25,859 nucleotides of DNA from Bifidobacteriaceae bacterium (GCA_030530905.1 JAUMUB010000005.1:1-25859), one strand, 5' to 3'. Shown: positions 16,979-25,766, numbered from the stretch's first letter. The notes: generated by a model from the letters alone, not told the origin. Made by a program: numbers and translations.

Positions 16979-17020
16979 CTCCTGTCGTGGAAAGGCCACG
17001 ACCGATAAGTCCGAAGGAGG
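16979..17020 (+). promoter_or_regulatory. Probable S6:S18 autoregulatory leader of rpsF
   Basis: A 6-bp hairpin (TCGTGG 16985-16990 with CCACGA 16996-17001, loop AAAGG) is followed by CCG (17002-17004) and a second CCG (17011-17013). CTCCT at 16979-16983 can pair with AGGAG at 17015-17019, the core of the rpsF ribosome-binding site, enclosing the whole element. The known S6:S18 leader motif in bacterial rpsF mRNAs uses a CCG trinucleotide next to a stem and mimics the 16S site. Both partner proteins are encoded in this operon. Confidence 0.6.
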
Positions 17021-17026
17021 TGGGTG

Positions 17027-17323
17027 ATGTCTGCACATAAGTATGAGTTAATGTTCATTGCTGATCCAGAATTGGATGAGAATGGTCTCAAGAAGTTAAC
17101 TGAACAGTATCTTGAAATCGTCACTAATGACGGTGGTTCTGTAGAAGACACCGATATTTGGGGTCGTCGTAAGCTTGCTTACGAGATTGATGGTAAGACT
17201 GAAGGTAACTACGTAGTAGTTAACTACACTGCTGAACCTAGCGTAAGCGATGAGCTTGATCGTGTTCTTAATCTTAACGAGTCTGTAATCCGTACGAAGA
17301 TTCTTCGTAAGGACGCAAAGTAA
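17027..17323 (+). CDS. rpsF: 30S ribosomal protein bS6
   Basis: bS6 binds 16S rRNA in the platform of the small subunit as a heterodimer with bS18. The 98-residue protein is of normal length with the N-terminal YELMFIADPEL and the central DIWGRRKLAYEIDGKTEGNYVVVNY segment that defines the family. ATG 17027 is chosen over the GTG at 17024 because the strong AAGGAGG is then at normal distance. It leads the rpsF-ssb-rpsR-rplI operon, with 24 nt to ssb. Confidence 0.97.
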   Translation: MSAHKYELMFIADPELDENGLKKLTEQYLEIVTNDGGSVEDTDIWGRRKLAYEIDGKTEGNYVVVNYTAEPSVSDELDRVLNLNESVIRTKILRKDAK

Positions 17324-17347
17324 ATTTTTTAGGTGAGAGGGTCGTAA

Positions 17348-17935
17348 ATGCCTGTTCCAATTGTCACCGTGGTAGGTCGTTTAGGTACTGATCCACAATT
17401 ACGCACTTCTGCTTCAGGTAATTCCTGGGTGAGTTTGTTTATTCTTTCTTCAAGCGGACGCTTAAATAGACAAACACATCAATGGGAAGATAATGCTTCT
17501 TCTGCAATTTCTGCAATTGCGTTTGGTGATATGGCAGAGCATATTGCAAGCTCTTTATCAAAGGGTATGCAAGTGATTGCTCAATGTCGTATACAACAAG
17601 GCCGACCTAATCCTAACCAGCCTGATTCCCGTGGTTCGCTCACGTATTACGTTGTTGAAATTGGTCCTGGCTTATCAAATCAAACAGCGCAAGTCACTAA
17701 AGCTCCTTCAACAAATGGTTTCGTTGGTAACCAATCTAATGGCGGTTACCAAGGTGGTGCAGGATTTAACAATGCTGCATCCTCTGCTGCACCTCAGGTT
17801 GCATCCGATCCATTTAGCAGTTCTTCTCAGGCTGCTGACCCATGGAGTAGCGACACAAGCGCAAGTAATGATGATTTCGGATCATTTGGCGGTACCACAG
17901 AATTCGGTTCTAGTTCGGACGACCCAGAGTTTTAA
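17348..17935 (+). CDS. ssb: Single-stranded DNA-binding protein
   Basis: SSB coats single-stranded DNA during replication, repair and recombination. The 195-residue protein has an N-terminal OB fold (about 1-110; TVVGRLGTDPQLR near the start, then WVSLFIL and VIAQCRIQQGR). A Gly/Asn/Ser/Ala-rich flexible linker (about 115-180) follows, ending in the acidic tail DDPEF that recruits partner proteins (usual form DDIPF). The OB domain is diverged: SAISAIAFGDMAEHI replaces the more common W-x-x-V-x-x-F-G-x-x-A-E pattern. Its place between rpsF and rpsR is the classical one. The start has a GAGAGGG site upstream. Confidence 0.93.
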   Translation: MPVPIVTVVGRLGTDPQLRTSASGNSWVSLFILSSSGRLNRQTHQWEDNASSAISAIAFGDMAEHIASSLSKGMQVIAQCRIQQGRPNPNQPDSRGSLTYYVVEIGPGLSNQTAQVTKAPSTNGFVGNQSNGGYQGGAGFNNAASSAAPQVASDPFSSSSQAADPWSSDTSASNDDFGSFGGTTEFGSSSDDPEF

Positions 17936-17964
17936 TCTCACATTTTTTTTAAAAGGAGTATCAG

Positions 17965-18213
17965 ATGTCACGTAAAAGGCCACAGCCACCTGTGAAGCCA
18001 TTCAAGAAGAAGCCAAATCCATTGAAGGCTGCAAAAATTACCGTAATCGATTACAAAGATGTTGCACTTCTTCGTAAGTTCATCTCTGATCGCGGTAAGA
18101 TTCGTTCCCGTCGTATTACTGGTGTAACCGTTCAGGAGCAGCGCAAGATTGCTAAAGCAATCAAGAATGCTCGTGAAATGGCTTTGCTCCCATACGCAAC
18201 CACCGGTCGCTGA
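17965..18213 (+). CDS. rpsR: 30S ribosomal protein bS18
   Basis: bS18 is the partner of bS6 on the small-subunit platform. The 82-residue protein has the basic N-terminus [17 protein letters not shown] and the conserved core [21 protein letters not shown] followed by RRITGV and [14 protein letters not shown]. It has no cysteines, so it is the zinc-free form. The AAAAGGAG site precedes ATG. The gap to rplI is 15 nt. Confidence 0.97.
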   Translation: MSRKRPQPPVKPFKKKPNPLKAAKITVIDYKDVALLRKFISDRGKIRSRRITGVTVQEQRKIAKAIKNAREMALLPYATTGR

Positions 18214-18228
18214 TAGGAGAGGTAAATC

Positions 18229-18675
18229 ATGGCTGAATCAAAAGTTATTCTTACAAAAACTATTGCTAACCTCGGTCACTCCGGTGATGTTGTGAGTGTT
18301 CGCGCAGGTTACGCTCGTAATTATTTAATTCCACAGGGTTTCGCATTCCCTTGGACTAAGAATGCTGCTGCACAGATCGAAGAAATGCGCCGCGCACGTC
18401 TTGCTAAGGCAGTTGCTACTCGTGAAGACGCAGTTGCTGCAAAGGCTAAGATCGAAGGAACAGTTGTAGAAATTACTGCACGCGTTTCCGAATCTGGCAA
18501 GTTATTCGGTGCTGTTAATGCAGAAAAAGTTGCAGATGCTCTTGCTAAGACTGTTGAAGTTGCTGCAAAGGACATCAAGGTAGAAAACATCAAGACACCT
18601 GGTGAATTCCCTGCAACTATTGCATTACATCCAGAAATTTCTGCAAACATCACCGTTAAGGTTATTGCAGAGTAA
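18229..18675 (+). CDS. rplI: 50S ribosomal protein bL9
   Basis: bL9 binds 23S rRNA near the L1 stalk and helps hold the reading frame. The 148-residue protein shows the N-domain signature [19 protein letters not shown] (about 14-32), a central helix rich in Ala, Lys and Arg (about 45-80), and the C-terminal domain with [17 protein letters not shown]. Start ATG follows AGGAGAGG. It is the last gene of the operon and is closed by a strong terminator. Confidence 0.97.
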   Translation: MAESKVILTKTIANLGHSGDVVSVRAGYARNYLIPQGFAFPWTKNAAAQIEEMRRARLAKAVATREDAVAAKAKIEGTVVEITARVSESGKLFGAVNAEKVADALAKTVEVAAKDIKVENIKTPGEFPATIALHPEISANITVKVIAE

Positions 18676-18700
18676 TACATATTAATTGAGCTTAAGCATT

Positions 18701-18730
18701 AGCCCTCCCGTAATCTGGGAGGGCTTTTTA
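18701..18730 (+). terminator. Terminator of the rpsF-ssb-rpsR-rplI operon
   Basis: AGCCCTCCC (18701-18709) and GGGAGGGCT (18717-18725) form a perfect 9-bp stem with a 7-nt loop, followed by TTTTATTT. Confidence 0.95.
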
Positions 18731-18752
18731 TTTACATATTCGACACGCCGTC

Positions 18753-18781
18753 TTGCTCAACTATGGTGTATCGAGTAGAAT
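18753..18781 (+). promoter_or_regulatory. Candidate tRNA promoter
   Basis: TTGCTC (18753-18758) and TAGAAT (18776-18781) are 17 bp apart, upstream of tRNA-Glu. A 6-bp hairpin (GTTGCT 18790-18795 with AGCAAC 18803-18808) lies in the leader, 3 nt before the tRNA 5' end. Confidence 0.5.
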
Positions 18782-18811
18782 TTTTCTCTGTTGCTTTATA
18801 TGAGCAACAAG

Positions 18812-18884
18812 GCCCCCATCGTCTAGCGGTCTAGGACTACGCCCTCTCACGGCGCCAACACCGGTTCAAATCCGGTTGGGGGTA
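18812..18884 (+). tRNA. tRNA-Glu (anticodon CTC)
   Basis: A 73-nt cloverleaf. Acceptor GCCCCCA pairs with TGGGGGT (a G-U pair at the first position), with discriminator A18884. The anticodon loop CTCTCAC carries CTC at 18846-18848, giving tRNA-Glu reading GAG. The T arm is ACCGG-TTCAAAT-CCGGT. The outermost anticodon-stem pair is an A-C mismatch (18839/18855). The 3' CCA is not encoded. Confidence 0.95.
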
Positions 18885-18916
18885 CGACGCAACGATACTA
18901 CATCGTTACGCTATAT

Positions 18917-18988
18917 TGGGGTATGGTGTAATTGGCAACACTGGTGATTCTGGTTCATCCATTCTTGGTTCGAGTCCAGGTACCCCAG
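18917..18988 (+). tRNA. tRNA-Gln (anticodon CTG)
   Basis: A 72-nt cloverleaf. Acceptor TGGGGTA / TACCCCA is perfect, with discriminator G18988. The anticodon stem is GGTGA / TCATC and the loop TTCTGGT carries CTG at 18950-18952, giving tRNA-Gln reading CAG. The T arm is CTTGG-TTCGAGT-CCAGG. CCA is not encoded. It lies 32 nt after tRNA-Glu and they probably share one transcript. Confidence 0.95.
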
Positions 18989-18994
18989 CAAGTT

Positions 18995-19024
18995 ACGGGA
19001 ATCGTTTAACGGTTTCCGTTTTTT
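18995..19024 (+). terminator. Terminator after the tRNA pair
   Basis: ACGGGAATCG (18995-19004) pairs with CGGTTTCCGT (19010-19019), with two G-U pairs and a 5-nt loop, then a run of T. Confidence 0.8.
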
Positions 19025-19311
19025 ATTATCAATAAACTTACACCACTTCGCTGTAACTATCAGTTGCTTATAAACCTTGGTGATATTTACGTTGTGGACA
19101 TGATTGTTTTTCTTTTCTGTAATAAGTCTGTTACTTTATTAGATAGAATCGTTCCTAATATGAACACAATAATATGCATTTAATAGAAAGCGAGTATATT
19201 GGCGGTGTGCAAGTTGATTATGCTTGCGTTTATAGGCAACGGATATTTTCATGAGTTAGCTTCTGCATTCTTTTGCTCTGCATGAAGATAATTTGGGGAA
19301 TTGAGAGAAAT
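19025..19311 (+). promoter_or_regulatory. Upstream region of the amino acid permease, with a promoter
   Basis: There is no gene in this stretch. TGGACA (19095-19100) and TGTAAT (19118-19123) are 17 bp apart and each match consensus 5/6. If used, the leader would be about 180 nt long. It includes a small inverted repeat, GCAAG / CTTGC (19209-19213 and 19223-19227), but no riboswitch I recognise. Confidence 0.5.
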
Positions 19312-20682
19312 ATGGCAGAACTAAAGCGAAATATGGAAGCTCGTCACTTAACTATGATTTCTTTAGGTGGCGTTATTGGAACAGGTTTATTTTTAAGTTC
19401 CGGATATACCGTGTATCAGGCTGGACCTTTTGGTGCAATACTTGCGTATGCAATAGGTTCGGTTCTAGTTTACTGTGTAATGCTTTCCTTAGGTGAGTTG
19501 TCAGTGGCAATGCCGTATGCAGGCTCATTTCACATGTATACTAAAAAATTTATCGGTCCAGGTTCGGCTGTTGTAGTGGCAATATTATATTGGTTGAACT
19601 GGGCTGTGGCGCTTGCGTCTGAATTTACTGCTGCAGGATTGCTTATGCAACGCTGGTTCCCGACATCTTCTGCTTGGATGTGGAGTGCGGTATTTATTGC
19701 TGTAGTATTCTTACTCAATATTTTATCGGTGAGAATTTATGGTGAGTCTGAGTTCTGGTTCGCGAGCATTAAAGTGATTGCAATCATCGCTTTTATTCTT
19801 ATTGGATTACTCGGAATATTCGGAATCATGCCAATTCATGGAGTCCGTCACGCATATTTGCTTACCAACTTCTATCGAGACGGATTGTTCCCTAACGGTA
19901 TTATTCCAGTGTTCTCAACTTTGCTAACAGTTGTGTTTGCTTTTTCCGGTACGGAAGTTGTGGGTGTTGCGGCAGGCGAAACAAAGAATCCAGAGAAGGC
20001 AGTGCCTCGTGCAATTCACACAACTGTTTTGCGCTTAATGATTTTCTTCATTGGATCAATCGGCGTGATGGGTGCTCTTATTCCTTGGCAAAAGGCTGGC
20101 GTAGACACCAGCCCATTTGTGCTTGTATTCCAAAGTATTGGTCTGCCATTTGCAGGGGATATTATGAACTTTGTTATTCTCACTGCTGTTCTTTCTGCGG
20201 CTAATTCTGGCTTATACGTTTGCTCGCGAATGGTGTGGTCACTTGGAAAAGAAAAAATTATGCCTACAATGTTTGCAAAAGCCAATAAGCAGGGTGTTCC
20301 AGTAAATGCTGTGATTTTTAGCATGGTTGGCAGCTTGCTTGCATTGCTTTCTTCCGTATTTGCTGCTTCAACTGTTTATTTAGCGTTGGTTGCAGTTTCT
20401 GGTTTAGCAACGTTGGTTGTTTGGGTGTCAGTGTCCGTATGTCATATTCTCTTTAGAAAGCAGTTGAAACAATCAGGCAAGTCTGTTGACGATTTAGCGT
20501 ATAAAGCACCTGGATATCCGATTGTGCCAATCGTGGCTATTATTTTGTGCTTTGTATCGTTTATTTTGGTTTGCTTAGATCCTGAACAGCGTTCAACTTT
20601 ATATTATGTTGTGCCATTCGTGATTGTATGTTATGCGATTTTCTACATTCAAAAACGAATTCACGACAAACGTGGCAAATAG
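19312..20682 (+). CDS. Amino acid permease, AAT family (APC superfamily), LysP-like
   Basis: A 456-residue integral membrane protein with about 12 hydrophobic segments that imports amino acids by proton symport. Start ATG 19312 follows GAGAGA; the longer reading from 19273 adds 13 residues before the family start. The N-terminal signature KRNMEARHLTMISLGGVIGT and GTGLFLSSG, then SLGELSVAMPYAGSF and the WLNWAVALASEFTAAGLLM segment, place it in the AAT family with LysP, AroP and GabP. FAFSGTEVVGVAAGETKNPEKAVPRAI in the middle is the second family hallmark. Closeness to LysP-type sequences is my impression, so lysine is a guess and no symbol is given. It is a single gene with no clear terminator before argS. 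Confidence 0.9.
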   Translation: MAELKRNMEARHLTMISLGGVIGTGLFLSSGYTVYQAGPFGAILAYAIGSVLVYCVMLSLGELSVAMPYAGSFHMYTKKFIGPGSAVVVAILYWLNWAVALASEFTAAGLLMQRWFPTSSAWMWSAVFIAVVFLLNILSVRIYGESEFWFASIKVIAIIAFILIGLLGIFGIMPIHGVRHAYLLTNFYRDGLFPNGIIPVFSTLLTVVFAFSGTEVVGVAAGETKNPEKAVPRAIHTTVLRLMIFFIGSIGVMGALIPWQKAGVDTSPFVLVFQSIGLPFAGDIMNFVILTAVLSAANSGLYVCSRMVWSLGKEKIMPTMFAKANKQGVPVNAVIFSMVGSLLALLSSVFAASTVYLALVAVSGLATLVVWVSVSVCHILFRKQLKQSGKSVDDLAYKAPGYPIVPIVAIILCFVSFILVCLDPEQRSTLYYVVPFVIVCYAIFYIQKRIHDKRGK

Positions 20683-20951
20683 TAGAACTTCCAAAATATT
20701 ATGCGATAAAACCACGTGTAGGCTGTATGCTGAAAAATTCGTGCGAAGTCTAGAACACGGCTATATGTAATAGTCGCCTTAACGAATAACCGCACATTTA
20801 AGTTTACTATTAATCATTATATGCGGGGAATTACATTGTTAATGGTTGTAACATGTTGAGTGCGTGGTATGTTGTGCCAGAATTTGAGTACAATATGGTA
20901 AGTCCATATATGCGAAGCATATTAGTCCTGATATACGATAGACTGTGAATT

Positions 20952-22748
20952 ATGAATCCTGAAGCATTAAGTGAATTATTACATACAATCGCTAAGAAGC
21001 TTGTTGCAAGTGGCAAAGCAGGCGAACTCACCGAAGATCTTATTCCGCAAGCGCAAAAGCTTGTGGTCATGCGTCCAAAAGACCGAGCACATGGTGATTG
21101 GGCGACGAATGTCGCAATGCAGTTAGGCAAAAAAGCTGGAATGAAGCCTGTTGATTTGGCACAGTTATTTGTAGCAGAGCTAGAGCAGTCTTCAGGAATT
21201 GCGCACGTAGAAGTTGCAGGGCCTGGATTTATTAACATAACGCTTGATAGTGCGAGCGCTGCTGCTGTTGTTGATGCGATTCTCGAACAAGGTTCAAGCT
21301 TTGGAAAGAATCAGCACTTATCAGGCAAGACCATGAATTTAGAGTTCGTGTCTGCTAATCCAACAGGACCTATTCACATTGGCGGCACACGTTGGGCGGC
21401 CGTGGGCGATTCAATGGCGCGGTTATTGGAAGCGAATGGGGCGCACGTGGTGCGTGAATATTATTTCAATGATCACGGTGAGCAGATTAACCGCTTTGCA
21501 AAATCATTAATTGCAGCAGCGCACCATGAGGAAACGCCAATTGACGGATATAAGGGTGCGTATATTGATGAAATAGCTCAGCGAGTAATTGATGAGGCAA
21601 AGGCTGAGGGGGTGGATATACTCGCGTTGCCTCGCGTTGATGGTGGAAAAGATAGTGATGGCAATCCGTTAGGGGAAGGCGACTCGCAGCAGCGCGAAGC
21701 ATTTCGTGAGCGTGCTGTTCCGATGATGTTTGCGGAGATTCAATCTTCGATGAAAGATTTCCGCGTAAACTTCGACGTCTGGTTCCATGAGAACAGCTTG
21801 TATGAGCAAGGAGAAGTTGAGAAAGCAATCGACAGCCTCCGCAGCCAAGGTGATATTTATGAGAAAGATGGGGCAACATGGTTTGCTTCCACAAAACATG
21901 GTGATGATAAAGACCGTGTAATTCTCAAATCTGATGGTAATTACGCTTATTTCGCCGCAGATATTGCTTATTATTACAACAAGCGTCATCGCACTCAAGA
22001 TCCAGCTGATGTGGCAATTTATATGCTTGGTGCTGATCATCACGGCTATATTGGACGTATGATGGCAATGTGCGCAGCCTTTGGCGACAAGCCAGGGGAA
22101 AATATGCAAATATTAATCGGACAATTAGTGAACGTACTTAAAGACGGTAAAGCAGTTCGCATGTCGAAGCGCGCTGGAAATGTTGTGACAATTGACGACT
22201 TAGTCGAAGCTATTGGTGTTGATGCATCACGTTACTCACTAGCTCGCACCGATTACAACACAAGTGTTGATATTGACTTAGATTTGTTAGCATCACATAG
22301 CAACGAGAATCCTGTGTATTATGTGCAGTATGCACACGCTCGCTCATGTAATGTTGAGCGTAACGCCCAAGAAGCGCAGATTAGTATGAGCAACGCTGAT
22401 CTTTCCTTACTAGATACTGAAGCAGATGGTGAGTTACTTGCTGCATTAGCTCAATGGCCAGCGCAGTTAACCCAAGCAGGTGATTTACGCGCACCACACA
22501 AGATTGCACACTACTTAGAAGATTTAGCTGCCGCATATCATAAGTGGTATAACGTAGAGCGTGTTGTTCCAATGGAACTCACTGAGCTTGAAAATCGTGG
22601 AAGTGACGAGGAGCGCGAACAGCTTCGCATTGCTAAAAACCCTGAGCCTAAGCGCGCAGCAGCACGCTTGAAGCTGAACAATGCTGTAAGAACAGTTATT
22701 GCTTCTGGATTGGACTTATTAGGTGTAAGTGCTCCAGAGAAAATGTAG
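20952..22748 (+). CDS. argS: Arginyl-tRNA synthetase
   Basis: The enzyme charges tRNA-Arg with arginine. At 598 residues it is a class I synthetase. The N-terminal Add1 domain covers about 1-115. ANPTGPIHIGGTRWAAVGD (135-153) contains the HIGH-type motif HIGG at 142-145. The second signature is VRMSKRAGN (402-410), with MSKR at 404-407. The all-helical anticodon-binding domain runs to the end. ATG 20952 has no strong ribosome-binding site (GACTGTGA only), so translation may be modest. It heads the argS-lysA-hom-thrB neighbourhood common in bifidobacteria, but a terminator separates it from lysA. Confidence 0.97.
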   Translation: MNPEALSELLHTIAKKLVASGKAGELTEDLIPQAQKLVVMRPKDRAHGDWATNVAMQLGKKAGMKPVDLAQLFVAELEQSSGIAHVEVAGPGFINITLDSASAAAVVDAILEQGSSFGKNQHLSGKTMNLEFVSANPTGPIHIGGTRWAAVGDSMARLLEANGAHVVREYYFNDHGEQINRFAKSLIAAAHHEETPIDGYKGAYIDEIAQRVIDEAKAEGVDILALPRVDGGKDSDGNPLGEGDSQQREAFRERAVPMMFAEIQSSMKDFRVNFDVWFHENSLYEQGEVEKAIDSLRSQGDIYEKDGATWFASTKHGDDKDRVILKSDGNYAYFAADIAYYYNKRHRTQDPADVAIYMLGADHHGYIGRMMAMCAAFGDKPGENMQILIGQLVNVLKDGKAVRMSKRAGNVVTIDDLVEAIGVDASRYSLARTDYNTSVDIDLDLLASHSNENPVYYVQYAHARSCNVERNAQEAQISMSNADLSLLDTEADGELLAALAQWPAQLTQAGDLRAPHKIAHYLEDLAAAYHKWYNVERVVPMELTELENRGSDEEREQLRIAKNPEPKRAAARLKLNNAVRTVIASGLDLLGVSAPEKM

Positions 22749-22770
22749 CATGAGCTTCTAGTAAATAAAG

Positions 22771-22808
22771 TGGTGGTTTCTACTAGTGAGGAATCACCAC
22801 ATTTTTTA
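22771..22808 (+). terminator. Terminator after argS
   Basis: GTGGTGGTT (22771-22779) pairs with AATCACCAC (22793-22801), one G-U pair, 13-nt loop, then ATTTTTT. Confidence 0.8.
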
Positions 22809-22908
22809 AGTTAAAAAATCTGTACGTTTTGTAATACTTTTAAGCTAATCATCAAAAAATTTGTTAGCCTATATATTAGTGAGAAAACACAGGTGGAAAA
22901 GGCTTCGT

Positions 22909-24348
22909 ATGTCAGATATTTCAAAAAGTATGGCACTATTTGCAAAAGGTAGTGCAATAAATAGTCACGGTTCTTTAGAATTCTACGGCACAAGTGTTCA
23001 AGATTTATTAGAAAAGTACGGTTCTCCATTATACGTGGTAGATACTGATGAGGTTCGTGAACGTGCGCAATATTTCGTAAACACTGCTACTGAGGCTTTT
23101 CATAACACAACAGTACACGTGAGCTACGCTGGAAAAGCATTGCTCACAAAACGTCTTGTTCGCATTATGCTTGAAACTGGTATGCATATTGACACTTGTA
23201 CAATGGGTGAAATGCGTATCGCGCTCGCAGCGGGAGCTCCTGGTCGCCGTCTAGTTTTGCACGGGAATAACAAGTCGTACGAGGAATTAGAGTTAGCAAT
23301 CCGAGAGGATTTTGACAAAATTGTTGTAGATGAACCACAAGAGCCGGCTCGTATCGCTGCAATTGCGAAACGTCTTGGAACTCGCGCTCGTGTTATGTTG
23401 CGAGTATCTGCGGGTATTCACGCAGGAGGACACGAGTTTATTTCCACTGCGCATGAGGATCAAAAATTTGGTGTGGCATTATTATCTCCAACCCAGAACC
23501 AAACTGTTCCCGATTTTGATAATGTTAGTCGTGAAACATTAGAAGTGTTGCGTACTTCACCAGCATTACGTGTTTTACAAGAAATTTTGAAATATCCAGA
23601 ACTTGAGTTAGTAGGCATTCATTCACATATTGGCTCAAATATTCACGATGCTGACGCGTTCATGCAGGCTGCGAAGCGTATGATGGCATTGCGTAAAACC
23701 TTATATTGCACTGATGCGTATACGCTCCCAGAAGTTGATTTGGGTGGTGGCTATTCAGTCGCATACCTTGAGGATGAAGATTCCATGGATATTGCGCTAG
23801 AATTGCAAAAACTCGCTCAATCAGTTAAAGAAACTAACGCGCAGTTAGGCATGCCAATGCCTGTGATATCTTTTGAACCTGGTCGTTGGATTATCGCTCC
23901 TACTGGCTGCACATTGTATACAGTTGGCACAACGAAAACAGTTCAACTTCCAGACGGGACTTATGATAGCAAGGGTAATCTCATTCATCAACGCCGTTAT
24001 ATCAGCGTTGATGGAGGCATGAGCGATAATATTCGACCAGCATTATATGGTGCAGAATATACGGCTGTGCTTGCAAACAGGACTTCTGAATCTGAGCCAG
24101 TATTATCACGTATTGTTGGTATGCACTGCGAATCAGGCGATATCCTCGTGCATGAACGTTATCTACCGCAAGATATCACTCGTGGCGATATTCTAGCAAT
24201 CCCACTTACTGGCGCTTACGGTAGAACAATGGCAAGCAACTACAATCAGGCTTTATTCCCTGCAGTGGTTGCAGTCTCAAAACAAGGGTCTTCAGTGATG
24301 CTTCGTCGTCAAACGATTGAAGATTTATTAGAATACGATCAAGACTAG
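22909..24348 (+). CDS. lysA: Diaminopimelate decarboxylase
   Basis: The PLP enzyme turns meso-diaminopimelate into lysine, the last step of lysine synthesis. Start ATG 22909 is chosen because GGAAAAGG lies upstream and MSDISK matches the family layout; the reading from 22861 adds 16 basic residues without a site. The protein has 479 residues. The PLP-binding lysine is Lys76 in SYAGKALL. HSHIGS (238-243), DLGGGY (277-282) and EPGRWI (323-328) form the phosphate and substrate pocket. CESGD (407-411) supplies the active-site cysteine from the partner subunit. No terminator follows, so hom and thrB may be read from the same transcript. Confidence 0.96.
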   Translation: MSDISKSMALFAKGSAINSHGSLEFYGTSVQDLLEKYGSPLYVVDTDEVRERAQYFVNTATEAFHNTTVHVSYAGKALLTKRLVRIMLETGMHIDTCTMGEMRIALAAGAPGRRLVLHGNNKSYEELELAIREDFDKIVVDEPQEPARIAAIAKRLGTRARVMLRVSAGIHAGGHEFISTAHEDQKFGVALLSPTQNQTVPDFDNVSRETLEVLRTSPALRVLQEILKYPELELVGIHSHIGSNIHDADAFMQAAKRMMALRKTLYCTDAYTLPEVDLGGGYSVAYLEDEDSMDIALELQKLAQSVKETNAQLGMPMPVISFEPGRWIIAPTGCTLYTVGTTKTVQLPDGTYDSKGNLIHQRRYISVDGGMSDNIRPALYGAEYTAVLANRTSESEPVLSRIVGMHCESGDILVHERYLPQDITRGDILAIPLTGAYGRTMASNYNQALFPAVVAVSKQGSSVMLRRQTIEDLLEYDQD

Positions 24349-24443
24349 TTAACAATTTCAAAGAATTATGTATTCAGCATTTTAAGAAACATATAACGGC
24401 TACAATGCATAATAGAAGAAAAGATGTTGTTCATAAGGAGTAT

Positions 24444-25757
24444 ATGGTGACACAAAATCAAGCCCCTATTCGCGTAGCCTTGCTTGGCGCAGGTACGGTA
24501 GGTTCACAAACCGCTCGTTTAATTGTTGAGCAGCGAGAAGAATTAGCACAGCGTATCGGTCGCGATATTGAACTTGTTGGTGTTGCATGTTTAAACCCTG
24601 AAGAAGTGGATGCACCTTGGATTGAGCGTTCCTTGCTTACCACTGATACCGCAGGCCTATGCACTCAAGCAGATATTGTGGTTGAGCTTATTGGCGGTTT
24701 AGAGCCAGCACGAACATTCGTGCTTACTGCTTTAGAATCAGGAGCATCAGTAGTGACCGCAAATAAGGCTTTGCTTGCAAAGTATGGTCCTGAATTGTAT
24801 GAAGCAGCGCGTAAATCGCATGTGGATATTTATTTTGAAGCTGCCGTAGGCGGTGCAATCCCAATTATTCGTCCATTGCGTGAGTCCTTAGAGGGGGACG
24901 AAATTACCAGTATTCTCGGCATCGTCAATGGTACAACAAATTACATTCTTGACGAGATGACCACTAAAGGTCTTGATTTTGATGTTGCGTTGCATGAAGC
25001 ACAAGAAAAAGGTTATGCTGAGGCTGATCCAACAGGCGATATTGAAGGATATGACGCTGCAAACAAGGCTGCTATTATGGCATCCTTAGCATTCCATACG
25101 AATATCGGTATTGATGATGTAAGCGTTGAGGGTATTACTTCAATTACTGCTGATGATATTGCTGCTGCAACTGCTGAGAATAAGGTTGTAAAACTTTTAG
25201 CAGTTGTAGAACGAGAAGATTCAGGTGTAAGCGCTCGCGTATATCCTGCCCTCATTAGCAATAATCATCCGCTTGCATCAGTACACGGTAGTTTTAACGC
25301 AGTATTTGTGAAAGCTGAGGCAACTGACGATTTAATGTTCTATGGTCGCGGTGCTGGCGGTGCTCCAACCGCAGCAGCAGTTGTTGGCGATGTTACAACA
25401 GTTGCACGTCATATTGCACAATCTTGCACTGGTCCTGAAATACGCTTATACAACGATTTGAAGAAGTCACCAATTGGCGCTGCAAAAGCGGAGTTTGCAG
25501 TACGCTTCCTCATCCACGATAAGCCAGGCGTGTTAGCTCAGGTTGCTCAAAAATTCTTCGAATACGGGGTTTCTATTAACGGTGTAAATCAGGATATTAA
25601 GCCAACGTTGCACGATCCAGGATATTCAGGAGAATTACAGCAGCTTCGTATCGTAACTCATGCATGTGATGAGCTTACTTTGCGCAAAGTTGTTGAAGAA
25701 GTGTGCAACTTGGATTGTATTTCTGGAAAGCCATCAATATTACGCGTATTGCATTAA
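24444..25757 (+). CDS. hom: Homoserine dehydrogenase
   Basis: The enzyme reduces aspartate semialdehyde to homoserine, the branch point to threonine and methionine. Start ATG 24444 follows AAGGAG closely; the adjoining GTG (24447) has more usual spacing and could be the true start. It has 437 residues. Order of domains: nucleotide-binding LLGAGTVGS (13-21), NKALLAKYG (107-115), GIVNGTTNYIL (159-169), and the family signature EAQEKGYAEADPTGDIEGYD (185-204) with Lys208 just after. A C-terminal ACT domain (about 350-430; FLIHDKPGVLAQVAQKFFEY) probably gives feedback control by threonine. thrB starts 9 nt downstream. Confidence 0.97.
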   Translation: MVTQNQAPIRVALLGAGTVGSQTARLIVEQREELAQRIGRDIELVGVACLNPEEVDAPWIERSLLTTDTAGLCTQADIVVELIGGLEPARTFVLTALESGASVVTANKALLAKYGPELYEAARKSHVDIYFEAAVGGAIPIIRPLRESLEGDEITSILGIVNGTTNYILDEMTTKGLDFDVALHEAQEKGYAEADPTGDIEGYDAANKAAIMASLAFHTNIGIDDVSVEGITSITADDIAAATAENKVVKLLAVVEREDSGVSARVYPALISNNHPLASVHGSFNAVFVKAEATDDLMFYGRGAGGAPTAAAVVGDVTTVARHIAQSCTGPEIRLYNDLKKSPIGAAKAEFAVRFLIHDKPGVLAQVAQKFFEYGVSINGVNQDIKPTLHDPGYSGELQQLRIVTHACDELTLRKVVEEVCNLDCISGKPSILRVLH

Positions 25758-25766
25758 GGAATAACT

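Noticed and set aside
17577..17975. Reading frame of 132 residues overlapping ssb and the start of rpsR
   Set aside because: It lies in another frame of ssb and runs over the rpsR ribosome-binding site; no family resemblance.
18321..18680. Antisense frame of 119 residues opposite rplI
   Set aside because: It is a shadow of a well-supported ribosomal protein gene, with Ala/Ser-rich meaningless translation.
20900..20930. Small inverted repeat ATATGC-gaa-GCATAT before argS as a T-box or operator
   Set aside because: It has only 6 bp with no T-box sequence or specifier structure; such AT-rich repeats are common by chance here.
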